Below, piece by piece: positions 9,601 through 15,985 of a DNA stretch of 45,832 nucleotides; position 1 is the stretch's first letter, and every line of letters begins with the position of its first letter. The stretch covers positions 1 to 45,832 of the forward strand of contig CALVKQ010000011.1 in assembly GCA_944332815.1 (NCBI GenBank). Direction: 5' to 3'. The notes beneath the pieces were generated by a model. It did no database searches. It had not been told where the DNA came from and saw nothing but the letters and a program-made list of their open reading frames with translations. Source of the DNA: an uncultured Clostridia bacterium (GTDB lineage: Bacteria; Bacillota; Clostridia; Christensenellales; CAG-917). The position numbers were made by a program, and so were the translations under genes.

Positions 9601-10458
9601 GCGGACGGCACCGCACTCCAAGGCTTCACCGCCACTTTCGAGTGGGAGAAGGCAGGCAGCGGCAATAACGTCACCGTGAACGAGGAAGGCTATATCAGCA
9701 ATTATCCCAACGAGAATAAGAGCAGCCCGCGTTACACGCGTGTGTACTACACGGTTTCCGTGGACGGGTTCTCTTACTCCGACTACTTCTATGCCTATGA
9801 ACTCTCTGCTTTCAATGAGGATGTCAATATCAATGGAACTCTCGACAATTTCATCATCAATGCTGACAAAATTGCAGAGAATGCCGCATTCAAGTGGGGC
9901 AGCGAGGGTTACGGCATCTATGCAGAAGACGGCAGCCTCATCGTGGCAGTGAACGTCAGAGTGTATGCTGCGGCAGATAAGGAGAACGCCACTGATCTTG
10001 CTTCCACCGTCATCAGCTCCGAAAACGGCGCCCTGACTCAGGCAGGTTCCTACAAGATCGAGTACGAACTCACCTATAAGGGCGTGAACCAGAAGTTCTA
10101 CCACACCGTCAATGTGTTGCCCGACATCAACTCCGTCACCCCCGAGAACCCCACCGTCGGCATGAACCTTGAAGGTCTTGTGCCCGATTGCAGCGGACTG
10201 GGCGAAGGGCTCTCCTTCAAGTACAACGCAGAAGCGGATGCCTATGGCATCTACAATGCGGACGGCGAGAAGGTCTACTCCGTTGAGGTCGAGGTCAAGG
10301 AGGGCACCGGCTGGTTAGCTCCCGATTACACTCTCGTCAACGGTACCATCGCAAAAGAAGGTACCTTCAAAGTCAGCATCACCATCGATTACAACGGCAT
10401 GGACGTTGAACTCGACGACGTGACGCTTGAAATCCCGGCTGCGGCAGAAGAAGCATAA
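6664..10458 (+). CDS. Very large lipoprotein with Asp-Pro linker and Ig-like C-terminus (1264 aa)
   Basis: Lipobox MLFVAC gives a lipid-anchored Cys at residue 26. Residues about 31-60 are an acidic, extended linker of D-P and D-D-P repeats that would lift the protein off the membrane. Residues about 65-290 form a conserved domain shared almost exactly with the lipoprotein at 12047. A middle region (about 375-620) contains the shared Y-IDVDIDLN-FALIGLLDFVGNNGKGV segment. The C-terminal half (about 640-1264) looks like tandem Ig-like modules, for example SYKIEYELTYKG and GTFKVSITIDYNG repeats ending in beta-strand patterns. No enzyme motif or cell-wall sorting signal is visible. AAGGAG precedes the ATG. 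Monocistronic, with a terminator at 10506. Likely controlled by the upstream two-component system through the TTTAAT repeat (inference). The large reverse-strand frame opposite it is a shadow. Confidence 0.88.
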   Translation: MKRKLFLVVIAALILSLMCGMLFVACNDKKDDPGTDIDTPVDPVDPDDPDDPDDPDEPEVPDYEDYDPDVSSIKSATDAFIALVEELHIVEIDQRKSFNFGLQIMKTGETDEQIFALTTEKADGKDYLYGAVGTTVFTKFNGLDIGEVVYTVLQWLGPIQISDFLDMPIKAGLDYESMTNSIVAGILTNMAISDWDISESGNTIMMELGLEKLLNTVIGFMGGVPEGSTVYQVLETKIMGALAGLDVDQATINTVIGAVAGFLGIEAGEEGAEIGLAEVIQAIATTYTIKLYFGFDEATAGGVADPFDGMIPGVLAARGTYDPATDSFVAKEAKNILNFTLDGSALLTQKATEGEGEEGGETAAEGDVVEEVVHGIYDIDVDIDLNPFALIGLLDFVGNNGKGVTEEGFALTFNVDDPQKIAEMAKGLGYINVTVDEMNEDGTVKKNVLTIHSVAEEGNLIAQLDSETIILYKVGIGGVFDFDALADYVAAMITGGMAQADEETGDQTGAGGEQPIDIMKILGGILALTNFNALDENFDFNTALADIKANGFVINMGGIMDFVDTLMDVDSEIALGFTLRDLIPYVWRGNEGADTLSIKIDGVTYGKAVRKETPTITAITKNSTSKALVEGEGITVDGLPTDILDGSTIEKGLGKTYKMHGTSIATGEPVDFSGYIIGVSGFKAGQAGKQTLKLYVAAGNSGKSLINMVGDFLDLSAYPIFGIYEVEHEFNVIVPDKNAEVELEGIVEGSYIPVAKGSTIWSNIAVSDPMHFVVDGLKTTVTSDMVQLYKDGVLIPTTDTNVFDKDGNIIAEGKYEVRIVKRDFSYSFDIQVLEITDTTEATFYALDGTDASILTDGVTLGTTFQWAGIGIQIGEYKFDMVPNGSNFDFATISSAVDGNSYTLVKDASKAGDKTFKWTLKTATATKDFTATISVKSPLEVTKASYHYFGNTIDKAFTKFNYDGVAYTISYENGAWVAKDADGTALQGFTATFEWEKAGSGNNVTVNEEGYISNYPNENKSSPRYTRVYYTVSVDGFSYSDYFYAYELSAFNEDVNINGTLDNFIINADKIAENAAFKWGSEGYGIYAEDGSLIVAVNVRVYAAADKENATDLASTVISSENGALTQAGSYKIEYELTYKGVNQKFYHTVNVLPDINSVTPENPTVGMNLEGLVPDCSGLGEGLSFKYNAEADAYGIYNADGEKVYSVEVEVKEGTGWLAPDYTLVNGTIAKEGTFKVSITIDYNGMDVELDDVTLEIPAAAEEA

Positions 10459-10505
10459 GAACGGTTCCGTTTCAGACCGATCAGTCCTAAAACTCCTTTC
10501 GGACC

Positions 10506-10535
10506 CCGAAGCCCCCTCCCACGAGGGGGCTTCGG
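10506..10535 (+). terminator. Terminator of the 1264-aa lipoprotein gene
   Basis: Perfect 13-bp GC-rich stem (10506-10518 with 10523-10535, loop CCAC) 47 bases after the stop; only a weak T-rich tail follows. Confidence 0.65.
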
Positions 10536-10578
10536 CGTTGCTTGAACGCCTTGGGACAATAGGGGACGGGGTAAAGTC

Positions 10579-10694
10579 GGGGTCCCCGTCACGAAATCTC
10601 TGATTTCGGGATGGGGCTGAAAATCGGGGTCCCCGGGCGAAAATCCTTGATTTTCGGCTGGGGCTGCATCCGGGGTCCCCATCTTTGATAGGGT
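10579..10694. repeat. Three tandem GGGGTCCCC hairpin units
   Basis: Three successive units start with GGGGTCCCC, followed by a small hairpin: CGAAATC-TCT-GATTTCG, then CGAAAATC-CTT-GATTTTCG, then a CATCTTTGATA variant, each closing with a G-run. The middle unit (10626-10663) recurs with one mismatch at 45655-45692, showing a dispersed family. Confidence 0.7.
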
Positions 10695-10771
10695 TTGGAC
10701 ACTTGGGGACAGGTTTATTTTGTCCAAAACTCATGCTTCACGTTATACCGCAACAGGAACGCATTGAAACT

Positions 10772-10883
10772 AATGGGGACGGGGTAAAGCCGGGGTCCCC
10801 ATCTTTGATGGGGCTCGGGGGCGCAAATGTCCAATGAGGGGCAAAGTGTGTCCCTCATTGGACATTTTTACCCCGTCCCCATT
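10772..10883. repeat. REP/MITE-like palindromic element, copy 1
   Basis: Outer 17-bp perfect inverted repeat (10772-10788 with 10867-10883) beginning AATGGGGACGGGG, and an inner 16-bp inverted repeat (10825-10840 with 10852-10867). A near-identical copy lies in opposite orientation at 11564-11675. GGGGACGGG-type palindromes of this kind are typical of repeats mobilised by REP-associated tyrosine transposases; no transposase is present here. Confidence 0.75.
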
Positions 10884-10949
10884 TGTTTCGGATAAAGTAA
10901 GAACTCTCTAAACCAGTGCGTTTTGGGAATTAAGTCTAACAGGCTCGCG

Positions 10950-10981
10950 TCCCCTGACATGGGAGTATTGCCCCCCCCTTC
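10950..10981 (-). repeat. 32-bp dispersed repeat, copy A
   Basis: Reverse-complement copy of a motif reading GGAGGGGG-T-CAATACTCCC then ATGTCAGGGGA. Two plus-strand copies lie at 11421-11452 and 11701-11732. Confidence 0.65.
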
Positions 10982-11000
10982 TTCCCCGAACAGGAACGCA

Positions 11001-11105
11001 TTGAACAATTGGGGACGGGCTTATTTTGTTCAAAAATTGGACAAATCAAACACGTCCCCAAATGTTCAAAAATTGAACAAAATAAGCCCGTCCCCAATTG
11101 TTCAA
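11001..11105. repeat. Large palindrome with 33-bp perfect arms
   Basis: Arms 11001-11033 and 11073-11105 are perfect reverse complements containing TTGGGGACGGGC and TTATTTTGTTC. The 39-base centre holds further GTCCCC and TTCAAAAATT pieces. A related 20-bp inverted pair links 10697-10716 with 11105-11124. Same REP-like family as its neighbours. Confidence 0.8.
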
Positions 11106-11420
11106 AACCTGTCCCCAAGTGTCCCGAACTCGTTCGAAGGCGGAACCACGCGCCGCTCAGCCAAGCGTTCACAGGCGGCGTGCCGCCGCTTGAACGCCGC
11201 GGCGCGAAAAGTGAGTGCCGAGCGCTGACGAAGCATTAAGTAGACACGGGCGTAGTGCGCGAGTGCCGAATTCCTCCGCCCGTGCCGGGTTCTCGGTGGG
11301 TGCAGTTCTCCGCTTGATTATGGGAGTGCAAGAAATAAACTTTTTTAGAGGCGGAAAATTAGTCCTGCATGATGCGAGGAGTACAGCCCTTTCGGCACGG
11401 GGGAGGAAAGCCCGAAGGGA

Positions 11421-11452
11421 AGGAGGGGGTTCAATACTCCCATGTCAGGGGA
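11421..11452 (+). repeat. 32-bp dispersed repeat, copy B
   Basis: Plus-strand copy of the GGAGGGGG...CAATACTCCC...ATGTCAGGGGA motif. It differs from copy C (11701) at a few bases. Confidence 0.65.
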
Positions 11453-11563
11453 CTTTGGCAAGTTTTATATTCTTTGAGTGCGATGTGAACTTTGAGTGAG
11501 CGCATTTGAGCGCGACGCACACTTTGAGCGAGATTGTTTGATTTCACGTATAACTCCGAAACA

Positions 11564-11675
11564 AATGGGGACGGGGTAAAAATGTCCAATGAGGGGCAAA
11601 GTGTGTCCCTCATTGGACATTTGCGCCCCCAAGCCCCATCAAAGATGGGTACCCCGGCTTTACCCCGTCCCCATT
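11564..11675. repeat. REP/MITE-like palindromic element, copy 2 (inverted)
   Basis: The 17-bp outer arms (11564-11580 and 11659-11675) and the inner palindrome match copy 1 at 10772-10883 when reverse-complemented. Similarity extends into flanks (TTTGTTTCGG on one side, GGAACGCAT on the other), so the mobile or amplified unit is larger than the palindrome. Confidence 0.75.
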
Positions 11676-11700
11676 GGTTTCAATCGGGATGCGTTCCAGT

Positions 11701-11732
11701 AAGGAGGGGGTACAATACTCCCATGTCAGAGG
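11701..11732 (+). repeat. 32-bp dispersed repeat, copy C
   Basis: AAGGAGGGGG, then CAATACTCCC and ATGTCAGAGGA. The third copy of the family inside one intergenic region. Confidence 0.65.
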
Positions 11733-11756
11733 AATGTCGCCCATTAAACTTTATTC

Positions 11757-11910
11757 CCCCACGCGCAGGCGTTCTGCGCGCCGTGAACTTGGTGGCTTCC
11801 ACCTTGACGAAAGGGCATCTTTCCCCACGTGCACGCGTTGTCGCGCGTTGCAAAGAGGGAGAAACGAGATGTTCATCATGCATCTTTCCCCACGTGCACG
11901 CGTTCTGCGC
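11757..11910. repeat. Three copies of a CACGTGCACGCG block at about 65-bp spacing
   Basis: Positions 11815-11839 and 11880-11904 are identical over 25 bp (starting GCATCTTTCCCC), 65 bp apart. A diverged copy of the block begins about 11757. A similar string, CACGCGCACCGTTCTGCGCG, also occurs near 28524. No frame is conserved. Confidence 0.6.
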
Positions 11911-11915
11911 GTGGA

Positions 11916-11932
11916 TTTAAGCTTTATTTAAT
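11916..11932 (+). promoter_or_regulatory. Direct repeat TTTAAG-N5-TTTAAT upstream of the 723-aa lipoprotein
   Basis: TTTAAG at 11916-11921 and TTTAAT at 11927-11932, again an 11-bp period; a degenerate third half-site (ATTAAAG) follows at about 11937. The nearest promoter-like pair is TTGTGT (11986-11991), 17 bases, GATAAT (12009-12014), so the site would act from upstream. Third member of the set at 940 and 6572. Confidence 0.45.
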
Positions 11933-12046
11933 CCATATTAAAGGATTGTTGAGAAAACTCAAACAAGGGAAACACTTCCGCGATTTTGTGTAGTTTGGAA
12001 GTAGGTCTGATAATGGGCTGAGTTTATTATAAGGAAGGAGCAAATT

Positions 12047-14218
12047 ATGAAGAAGAAGATTTTTCTCATAGTCATTGCCGTTTTGGTGGTGTGCCTCATG
12101 TGCGGCATGCTGTTCGTCGCGTGCAATGAAAAGGAAGAGAACACCGACCCCGGCATCGACCCCCCCGTTGGTCCCGTCGATCCGGATGATCCCGTCGATC
12201 CGGACGATCCCGACGAGCCGGAAGTGCCCGACGACGAGGATTACGATCCCGACGTCAGCAGCATCAAGAGCGCATCGAACGCGTTCGTGGCTATCGTCGA
12301 GGAGTTGCACAACGTGGAGCTCAATCAGGAAAAGAGCTTTAACTTCGGCTTGCAGATCATGAGGAAGTCCGGCGAAGCGGACGAGCAGATCTTTGCGCTC
12401 ACCACCGAGAAAGTGGACGGCAAGGATTATCTCTACGGCGCGGTCGGCACCCCCGTGTTCACCAAGTTCAACGGTCTTGACATCGGCGAAGTGGTGTACA
12501 CCGTGTTGCAGTGGCTGGGTCCCATCCAGATCAGTGATTTCATCGACATGCCCATCAAGGCGGGTATTGACTACGTGAGCATGAAGAACAGCATCGTCGC
12601 AGGCATACTGACCAACATGGCGATAAGCGATTGGGACATCTCCGAAAGCGGCAACACCATCATGATGGAGCTGGGGCTTGAGAAGCTGCTTAACACCGTG
12701 ATAGGCTTCATGGGCGGCGTTCCCGAGGGCAGCACCGTTTACCAAGTGCTCGAAACCAAGATCATGGGTGCTCTCGCAGGGCTGGACGTCGATCAGGCGA
12801 CCATCAACACCGTCATCGGCGCAGTCGCAGGCTTCCTCGGCATCGAGGCAGGCGAAGAGGGCGCAGAGATAGGTCTTGCGGAGGTCATCCAAGCGCTTGC
12901 CACTACTTTCTCCATCAAGCTGTACTTCGGGTTTGACGAAGCCACCGCAGGCGGCGAAGCCGATCCTTTCGACGAAATGATCCCCGGTGTGCTCGGGGCA
13001 CGCAACACTTTCGATCCTGCGACGGGTTCCTTCGTTGATAATGAAGCCAAGAACCTCATCAACTTCAACGGTGAGATATTCGTTGAAGCAGGCACCGTTC
13101 AGGCGGCAGGCGGCGAAACCGGCGAAGCGGCAGCGGACAGCGAAGAGCCCGTGGCTCCTGCGACCGAGTTTGTTGCCGGCACCAATTACGTCATCGACAT
13201 AGACGTTGACCTCAACATCTTCGCTATGATCGGCTTGCTCGACTTCGTGGGCAACAACGGTAAGGGCGTCATGGAAGATGGCTTCAAGCTCGAATTCAAG
13301 GACTTCAACGTGTCCGACATCACCACCATGATAGAGGACATCGGCTACATCCACATCTCTATGGATGAAGTCACCGTGGGCGAGGACGGCGTCAAGACCC
13401 CCGTCAAGAACGTGTTCACCCTGCATTACGATTCCGCAAAGGGCGCGGCGGTCGTTTCCGCAACGCTGGTGGATCAGTTGGCAGGGAATGACTACGCGAT
13501 AGGCGGCGTCTACAATGTGGAAGCGCTCGCAAACCTCGTGGACAGGATAATCAAAAAGACCGTCGCTCCTGCAGGCGGCGCGGCAGAAGGCGGTTTCGAT
13601 TTCATCGGGTTCGTCGGCAAATTGATGGGGCAGCTCGGCACCTTCGGCTCTCAGGCAGAGAACGGCGCTATCATCGTCAACCTCGAGCCCGTGGCGGAAT
13701 TCCTGCTCAACGAGTTCCTCACCATCCAGGATCCGGAAAAGAAAGCGGCGACCATCGCGAGCGTCAAGCAGCTCATCGCACCGGTCTTCGGCGGCAATGT
13801 GCTCCGCATCAGCGTCGCGCAAGGTGCGTTCACCTTCGGCAAGCAGGTCACCAGGATCGATTATGACGAACTCGTGTTCAACCTGCGTCAGGACGCCGAG
13901 CTCACCGGCACCAACGATGACACCTACGTCGAAAGCATCGTCAGCATTGGCGGCGACATCGTGGTGGGCGGCACCGTGACCGTCAACGGCAAGGACTTCG
14001 CAGGTGAAGACGTCGTGACTAACGGCATCATCATGGATGCGGTCGAAGTCGAGGGCGGCACCGTCTACTATGTGGGCATCCTCACCGACCTTGCGGCAAA
14101 CTTCGACGAGTTGAAGGCTCTCATCGGTACGATCAGCGCTGACCTCGCCGGCAAAATGGATACCATGCCTCCTTCCTGGCCCTTCTACGGCGTGTTGGCG
14201 ACCCCCGTCATCGCGTAA
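12047..14218 (+). CDS. Lipoprotein paralogue with Asp-Pro linker (723 aa)
   Basis: Same plan as the 1264-aa protein: lipobox MLFVAC (Cys26), an acidic D-P linker at about 30-60, and the conserved N-terminal domain. From codon 181 to about 283 the DNA (12587-12895) is identical to 7201-7509 of the paralogue, while flanking parts differ visibly. The middle domain diverges (YVIDIDVDLN-FAMIGLLDFVGNNGKGV is kept). The protein stops without the Ig-like modules, ending near PSWPFYGVLATPVIA. AAGGAAGGAG precedes the ATG. Function unknown; no enzymatic motif seen. It may be a shortened duplicate, or a family member whose N-terminal domain was overwritten by gene conversion. Confidence 0.88.
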   Translation: MKKKIFLIVIAVLVVCLMCGMLFVACNEKEENTDPGIDPPVGPVDPDDPVDPDDPDEPEVPDDEDYDPDVSSIKSASNAFVAIVEELHNVELNQEKSFNFGLQIMRKSGEADEQIFALTTEKVDGKDYLYGAVGTPVFTKFNGLDIGEVVYTVLQWLGPIQISDFIDMPIKAGIDYVSMKNSIVAGILTNMAISDWDISESGNTIMMELGLEKLLNTVIGFMGGVPEGSTVYQVLETKIMGALAGLDVDQATINTVIGAVAGFLGIEAGEEGAEIGLAEVIQALATTFSIKLYFGFDEATAGGEADPFDEMIPGVLGARNTFDPATGSFVDNEAKNLINFNGEIFVEAGTVQAAGGETGEAAADSEEPVAPATEFVAGTNYVIDIDVDLNIFAMIGLLDFVGNNGKGVMEDGFKLEFKDFNVSDITTMIEDIGYIHISMDEVTVGEDGVKTPVKNVFTLHYDSAKGAAVVSATLVDQLAGNDYAIGGVYNVEALANLVDRIIKKTVAPAGGAAEGGFDFIGFVGKLMGQLGTFGSQAENGAIIVNLEPVAEFLLNEFLTIQDPEKKAATIASVKQLIAPVFGGNVLRISVAQGAFTFGKQVTRIDYDELVFNLRQDAELTGTNDDTYVESIVSIGGDIVVGGTVTVNGKDFAGEDVVTNGIIMDAVEVEGGTVYYVGILTDLAANFDELKALIGTISADLAGKMDTMPPSWPFYGVLATPVIA

Positions 14219-14246
14219 ACCGCAAAATAACGGATATGTCCGTTCA

Positions 14247-14280
14247 ACGACCCTCGCCCTGCGGCGAGGGTCGTCCCTTT
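14247..14280 (+). terminator. Terminator of the 723-aa lipoprotein gene
   Basis: Perfect 12-bp stem (14247-14258 with 14263-14274, loop CTGC) followed by CCCTTT, 28 bases after the stop codon. Confidence 0.7.
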
Positions 14281-14354
14281 GCGGAATGACCACCGGCTTA
14301 ATCTGTGGTCATTCCGCAAACCAAAACGACCGGCTTGGCAGGTCGTTTTGGTTT
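14281..14354. repeat. Two adjacent long perfect hairpins
   Basis: The first has a 13-bp stem (14281-14293 with 14305-14317). The second has a 14-bp stem (14318-14331 with 14341-14354) and starts on the next base. Both contain ACCGGCTT running from stem into loop. Only the second ends with a short T-rich tail (TTTTGGTTT). They follow the terminator hairpin directly, giving three stems in about 110 bases. Confidence 0.75.
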
Positions 14355-14447
14355 CGGGGCGCGGCTCATTTTTACGCGGAGCGGCGCGCGTCCCTGGGAG
14401 GAGGTGTGCCGCGTAAGTGCAGCCTGCGCGCGCGTTTCGGTTTATTG

Positions 14448-14476
14448 TTTACGCGGCGGCGATTTTGTGTTATCAT
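14448..14476 (+). promoter_or_regulatory. Sigma-A-like promoter of the metF operon
   Basis: TTTACG (14448-14453), 17-base spacer, TATCAT (14471-14476). The predicted transcript start lies about 34 bases before the metF ATG, so there is no room for a SAM riboswitch or T-box. Confidence 0.6.
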
Positions 14477-14516
14477 AATTTCATAGTCGCGTGTATGCGC
14501 GCGTTTCGGAGGAGTC

Positions 14517-15398
14517 ATGAGGTTAGCCGACCTTTTCAAAAGCAAAAAAGCCGTTCTTTCGTTCGAAGTGTTTCCGCCCAAGGTGCAGTCGGGGATGGAG
14601 GGCATAAACGCCACCCTCGCAAGCCTCGGCGACCTTGCGCCCGATTACGTTTCGGTCACTTACAGCGCAGGCGGAAGCCGCAATGCCCACACGGCGGAGG
14701 TGGCGCGCAAAGTGCGCGCTCTCGGCATGGAGCCCCTCGCCCATATCACTTGCGTCAATTCCACCGCGGGGGAGGTCAAAAACGCGCTGTCGGAGCTCGC
14801 GGACGCAGGCGTCGAGAATGTGCTCGCTCTGCGCGGCGACAGGGTGGAGGGTGCGACCGCAGGCGACTTCTCTTATGCGTCCGACCTCATACGCTTCATC
14901 CGCGAACAGGGCTTCTCCTTCGACATCTCCGCGGCGTGTTACCCCGAGGGGCACCCCGAGTGCGACAGCCTGCGCGACGATATCACCAACCTCAAACGTA
15001 AGGTGGATCTCGGCGTCACGCACCTCAACACGCAGCTCTTCTTCGACAACGACGACTTCTTCCGCTTCATGGACATGGTGAGGCTCGCAGGCATAAACGT
15101 CCCCGTTCAGGCAGGCGTCATGCCTTTGGTCAAAGCCTCGCAGTTCGGCGGCATAGTCAAGATGACCGCCGCAAAGATACCGTCCAAGATCTCGCGTATG
15201 TACGCGCGTTTCGCAGACGACCCCGAGTCCCTGACCGAGGCAGGCATCGCTTACGCCACCGATCAGATCATCGATCTGCTCAGCGGCGGCGTGGACGGCA
15301 TCCACCTCTATATCATGAACAACGCCTACGTCGCGCGGAGAATAACCGAAAATATCCGCCCCTTCCTCGCAAAACTCAACTCGGAGGACGGGAAATGA
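14517..15398 (+). CDS. metF: Methylenetetrahydrofolate reductase
   Basis: It reduces 5,10-methylene-THF to 5-methyl-THF, the methyl donor for the methionine synthase encoded two genes downstream. The 293 residues match the usual bacterial MetF length. The N-terminal SFEVFPPK motif with its catalytic Glu, the PDYVSVTYSAGGS strand-loop, the HITC segment, LALRGD and the later THLNTQLFFD stretch are characteristic of the FAD-binding TIM barrel. GGAGGAG precedes the ATG. The stop overlaps the next start by 4 bases (ATGA), so it heads a translationally coupled methionine operon. Some Clostridia use MetF in acetyl-CoA pathways, but this context points to methionine synthesis. Confidence 0.95.
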   Translation: MRLADLFKSKKAVLSFEVFPPKVQSGMEGINATLASLGDLAPDYVSVTYSAGGSRNAHTAEVARKVRALGMEPLAHITCVNSTAGEVKNALSELADAGVENVLALRGDRVEGATAGDFSYASDLIRFIREQGFSFDISAACYPEGHPECDSLRDDITNLKRKVDLGVTHLNTQLFFDNDDFFRFMDMVRLAGINVPVQAGVMPLVKASQFGGIVKMTAAKIPSKISRMYARFADDPESLTEAGIAYATDQIIDLLSGGVDGIHLYIMNNAYVARRITENIRPFLAKLNSEDGK

Positions 15399-15985
15399 GG
15401 ATAGACAGGGCGGAAACGCTGCGCTATCTCGGGCACCGCGGTCAGGAGCTTTCCGCCGCGGACGAGCGCAATTTCGCGCGCGCGGAGCAGCTTTGCCTCG
15501 CTGCCGCGCAGCCTCGCACCGTTTGGGCGCGTTATCCGCTGGACGAGGACGGGGTCACGCTTTCGGGCGCGGGGGTCACTTTCCGCGGCAATGCGATAAA
15601 AAAACACCTCTCCGGGTGCGTGGCGGCGTACGTCGTCGCAGGGACGCTCGGGCTGGAAACGGATAAGCTGATAAGACGCCTCATGACGGAGGACCCTGCC
15701 GTGGGCGTCATCGCGGACGCCGCCGCCGTGTCGGCGATTGAGAGCGTCATGGACGAGCTCTCTTCGGATATCGCCGCGCGCGAGCAGGGCAGGATCACCC
15801 ACCGCTTCTCGTGCGGTTATGCGGATTTCCCCCTCGAACAACAGACGGATTTCATGCGCCTGTTGGATATGGGGAGAAAACTGGGGGTCTATATCGGGGC
15901 TAATATGCTCATGACGCCGCAAAAGACCGTCACCGCCGTCATAGGCGTGCGCGGTGAGAAAGGCGTTCACGGGGAAAGGATATGA
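15395..15985 (+). CDS. Free-standing methionine synthase reactivation domain
   Basis: A 196-residue protein corresponding to the C-terminal activation (AdoMet-binding) domain of MetH, the part that reductively re-methylates oxidised cob(II)alamin. The best match is the RITHRFSCGYADFPLEQQTDF stretch near residue 135 (RxSxGYGDxPL in the family), followed by LGVYIGANMLMTPQKTVTAVIG, which resembles the conserved L-V-L-T-S-M-L-PxKSVSAVIG end. It overlaps metF and metH by 4 bases each, and the downstream MetH lacks this domain, so it very probably acts in trans on that protein. Confidence 0.85.
   Translation: MRIDRAETLRYLGHRGQELSAADERNFARAEQLCLAAAQPRTVWARYPLDEDGVTLSGAGVTFRGNAIKKHLSGCVAAYVVAGTLGLETDKLIRRLMTEDPAVGVIADAAAVSAIESVMDELSSDIAAREQGRITHRFSCGYADFPLEQQTDFMRLLDMGRKLGVYIGANMLMTPQKTVTAVIGVRGEKGVHGERI

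Noticed and set aside
6646..10104. Very long open frame (1152 codons) on the minus strand opposite the 1264-aa lipoprotein
   Set aside because: Shadow of a GC-rich gene. It has no ribosome binding site, and its sequence is the antisense of a well-supported lipoprotein. The same explains 11924-14293 (minus).
10579..11105. CRISPR array
   Set aside because: Repeats are palindromic, unevenly spaced and inverted relative to each other, with no regular spacers and no cas genes.
10923..11920. Several short frames in the lipoprotein intergenic region
   Set aside because: They lie within inverted repeats and translate to low-complexity palindromic peptides; no start signals.
14355..14516. Expected SAM riboswitch or T-box before the methionine operon
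   Set aside because: The promoter is about 40 bases before metF and no such structure is present downstream of it.
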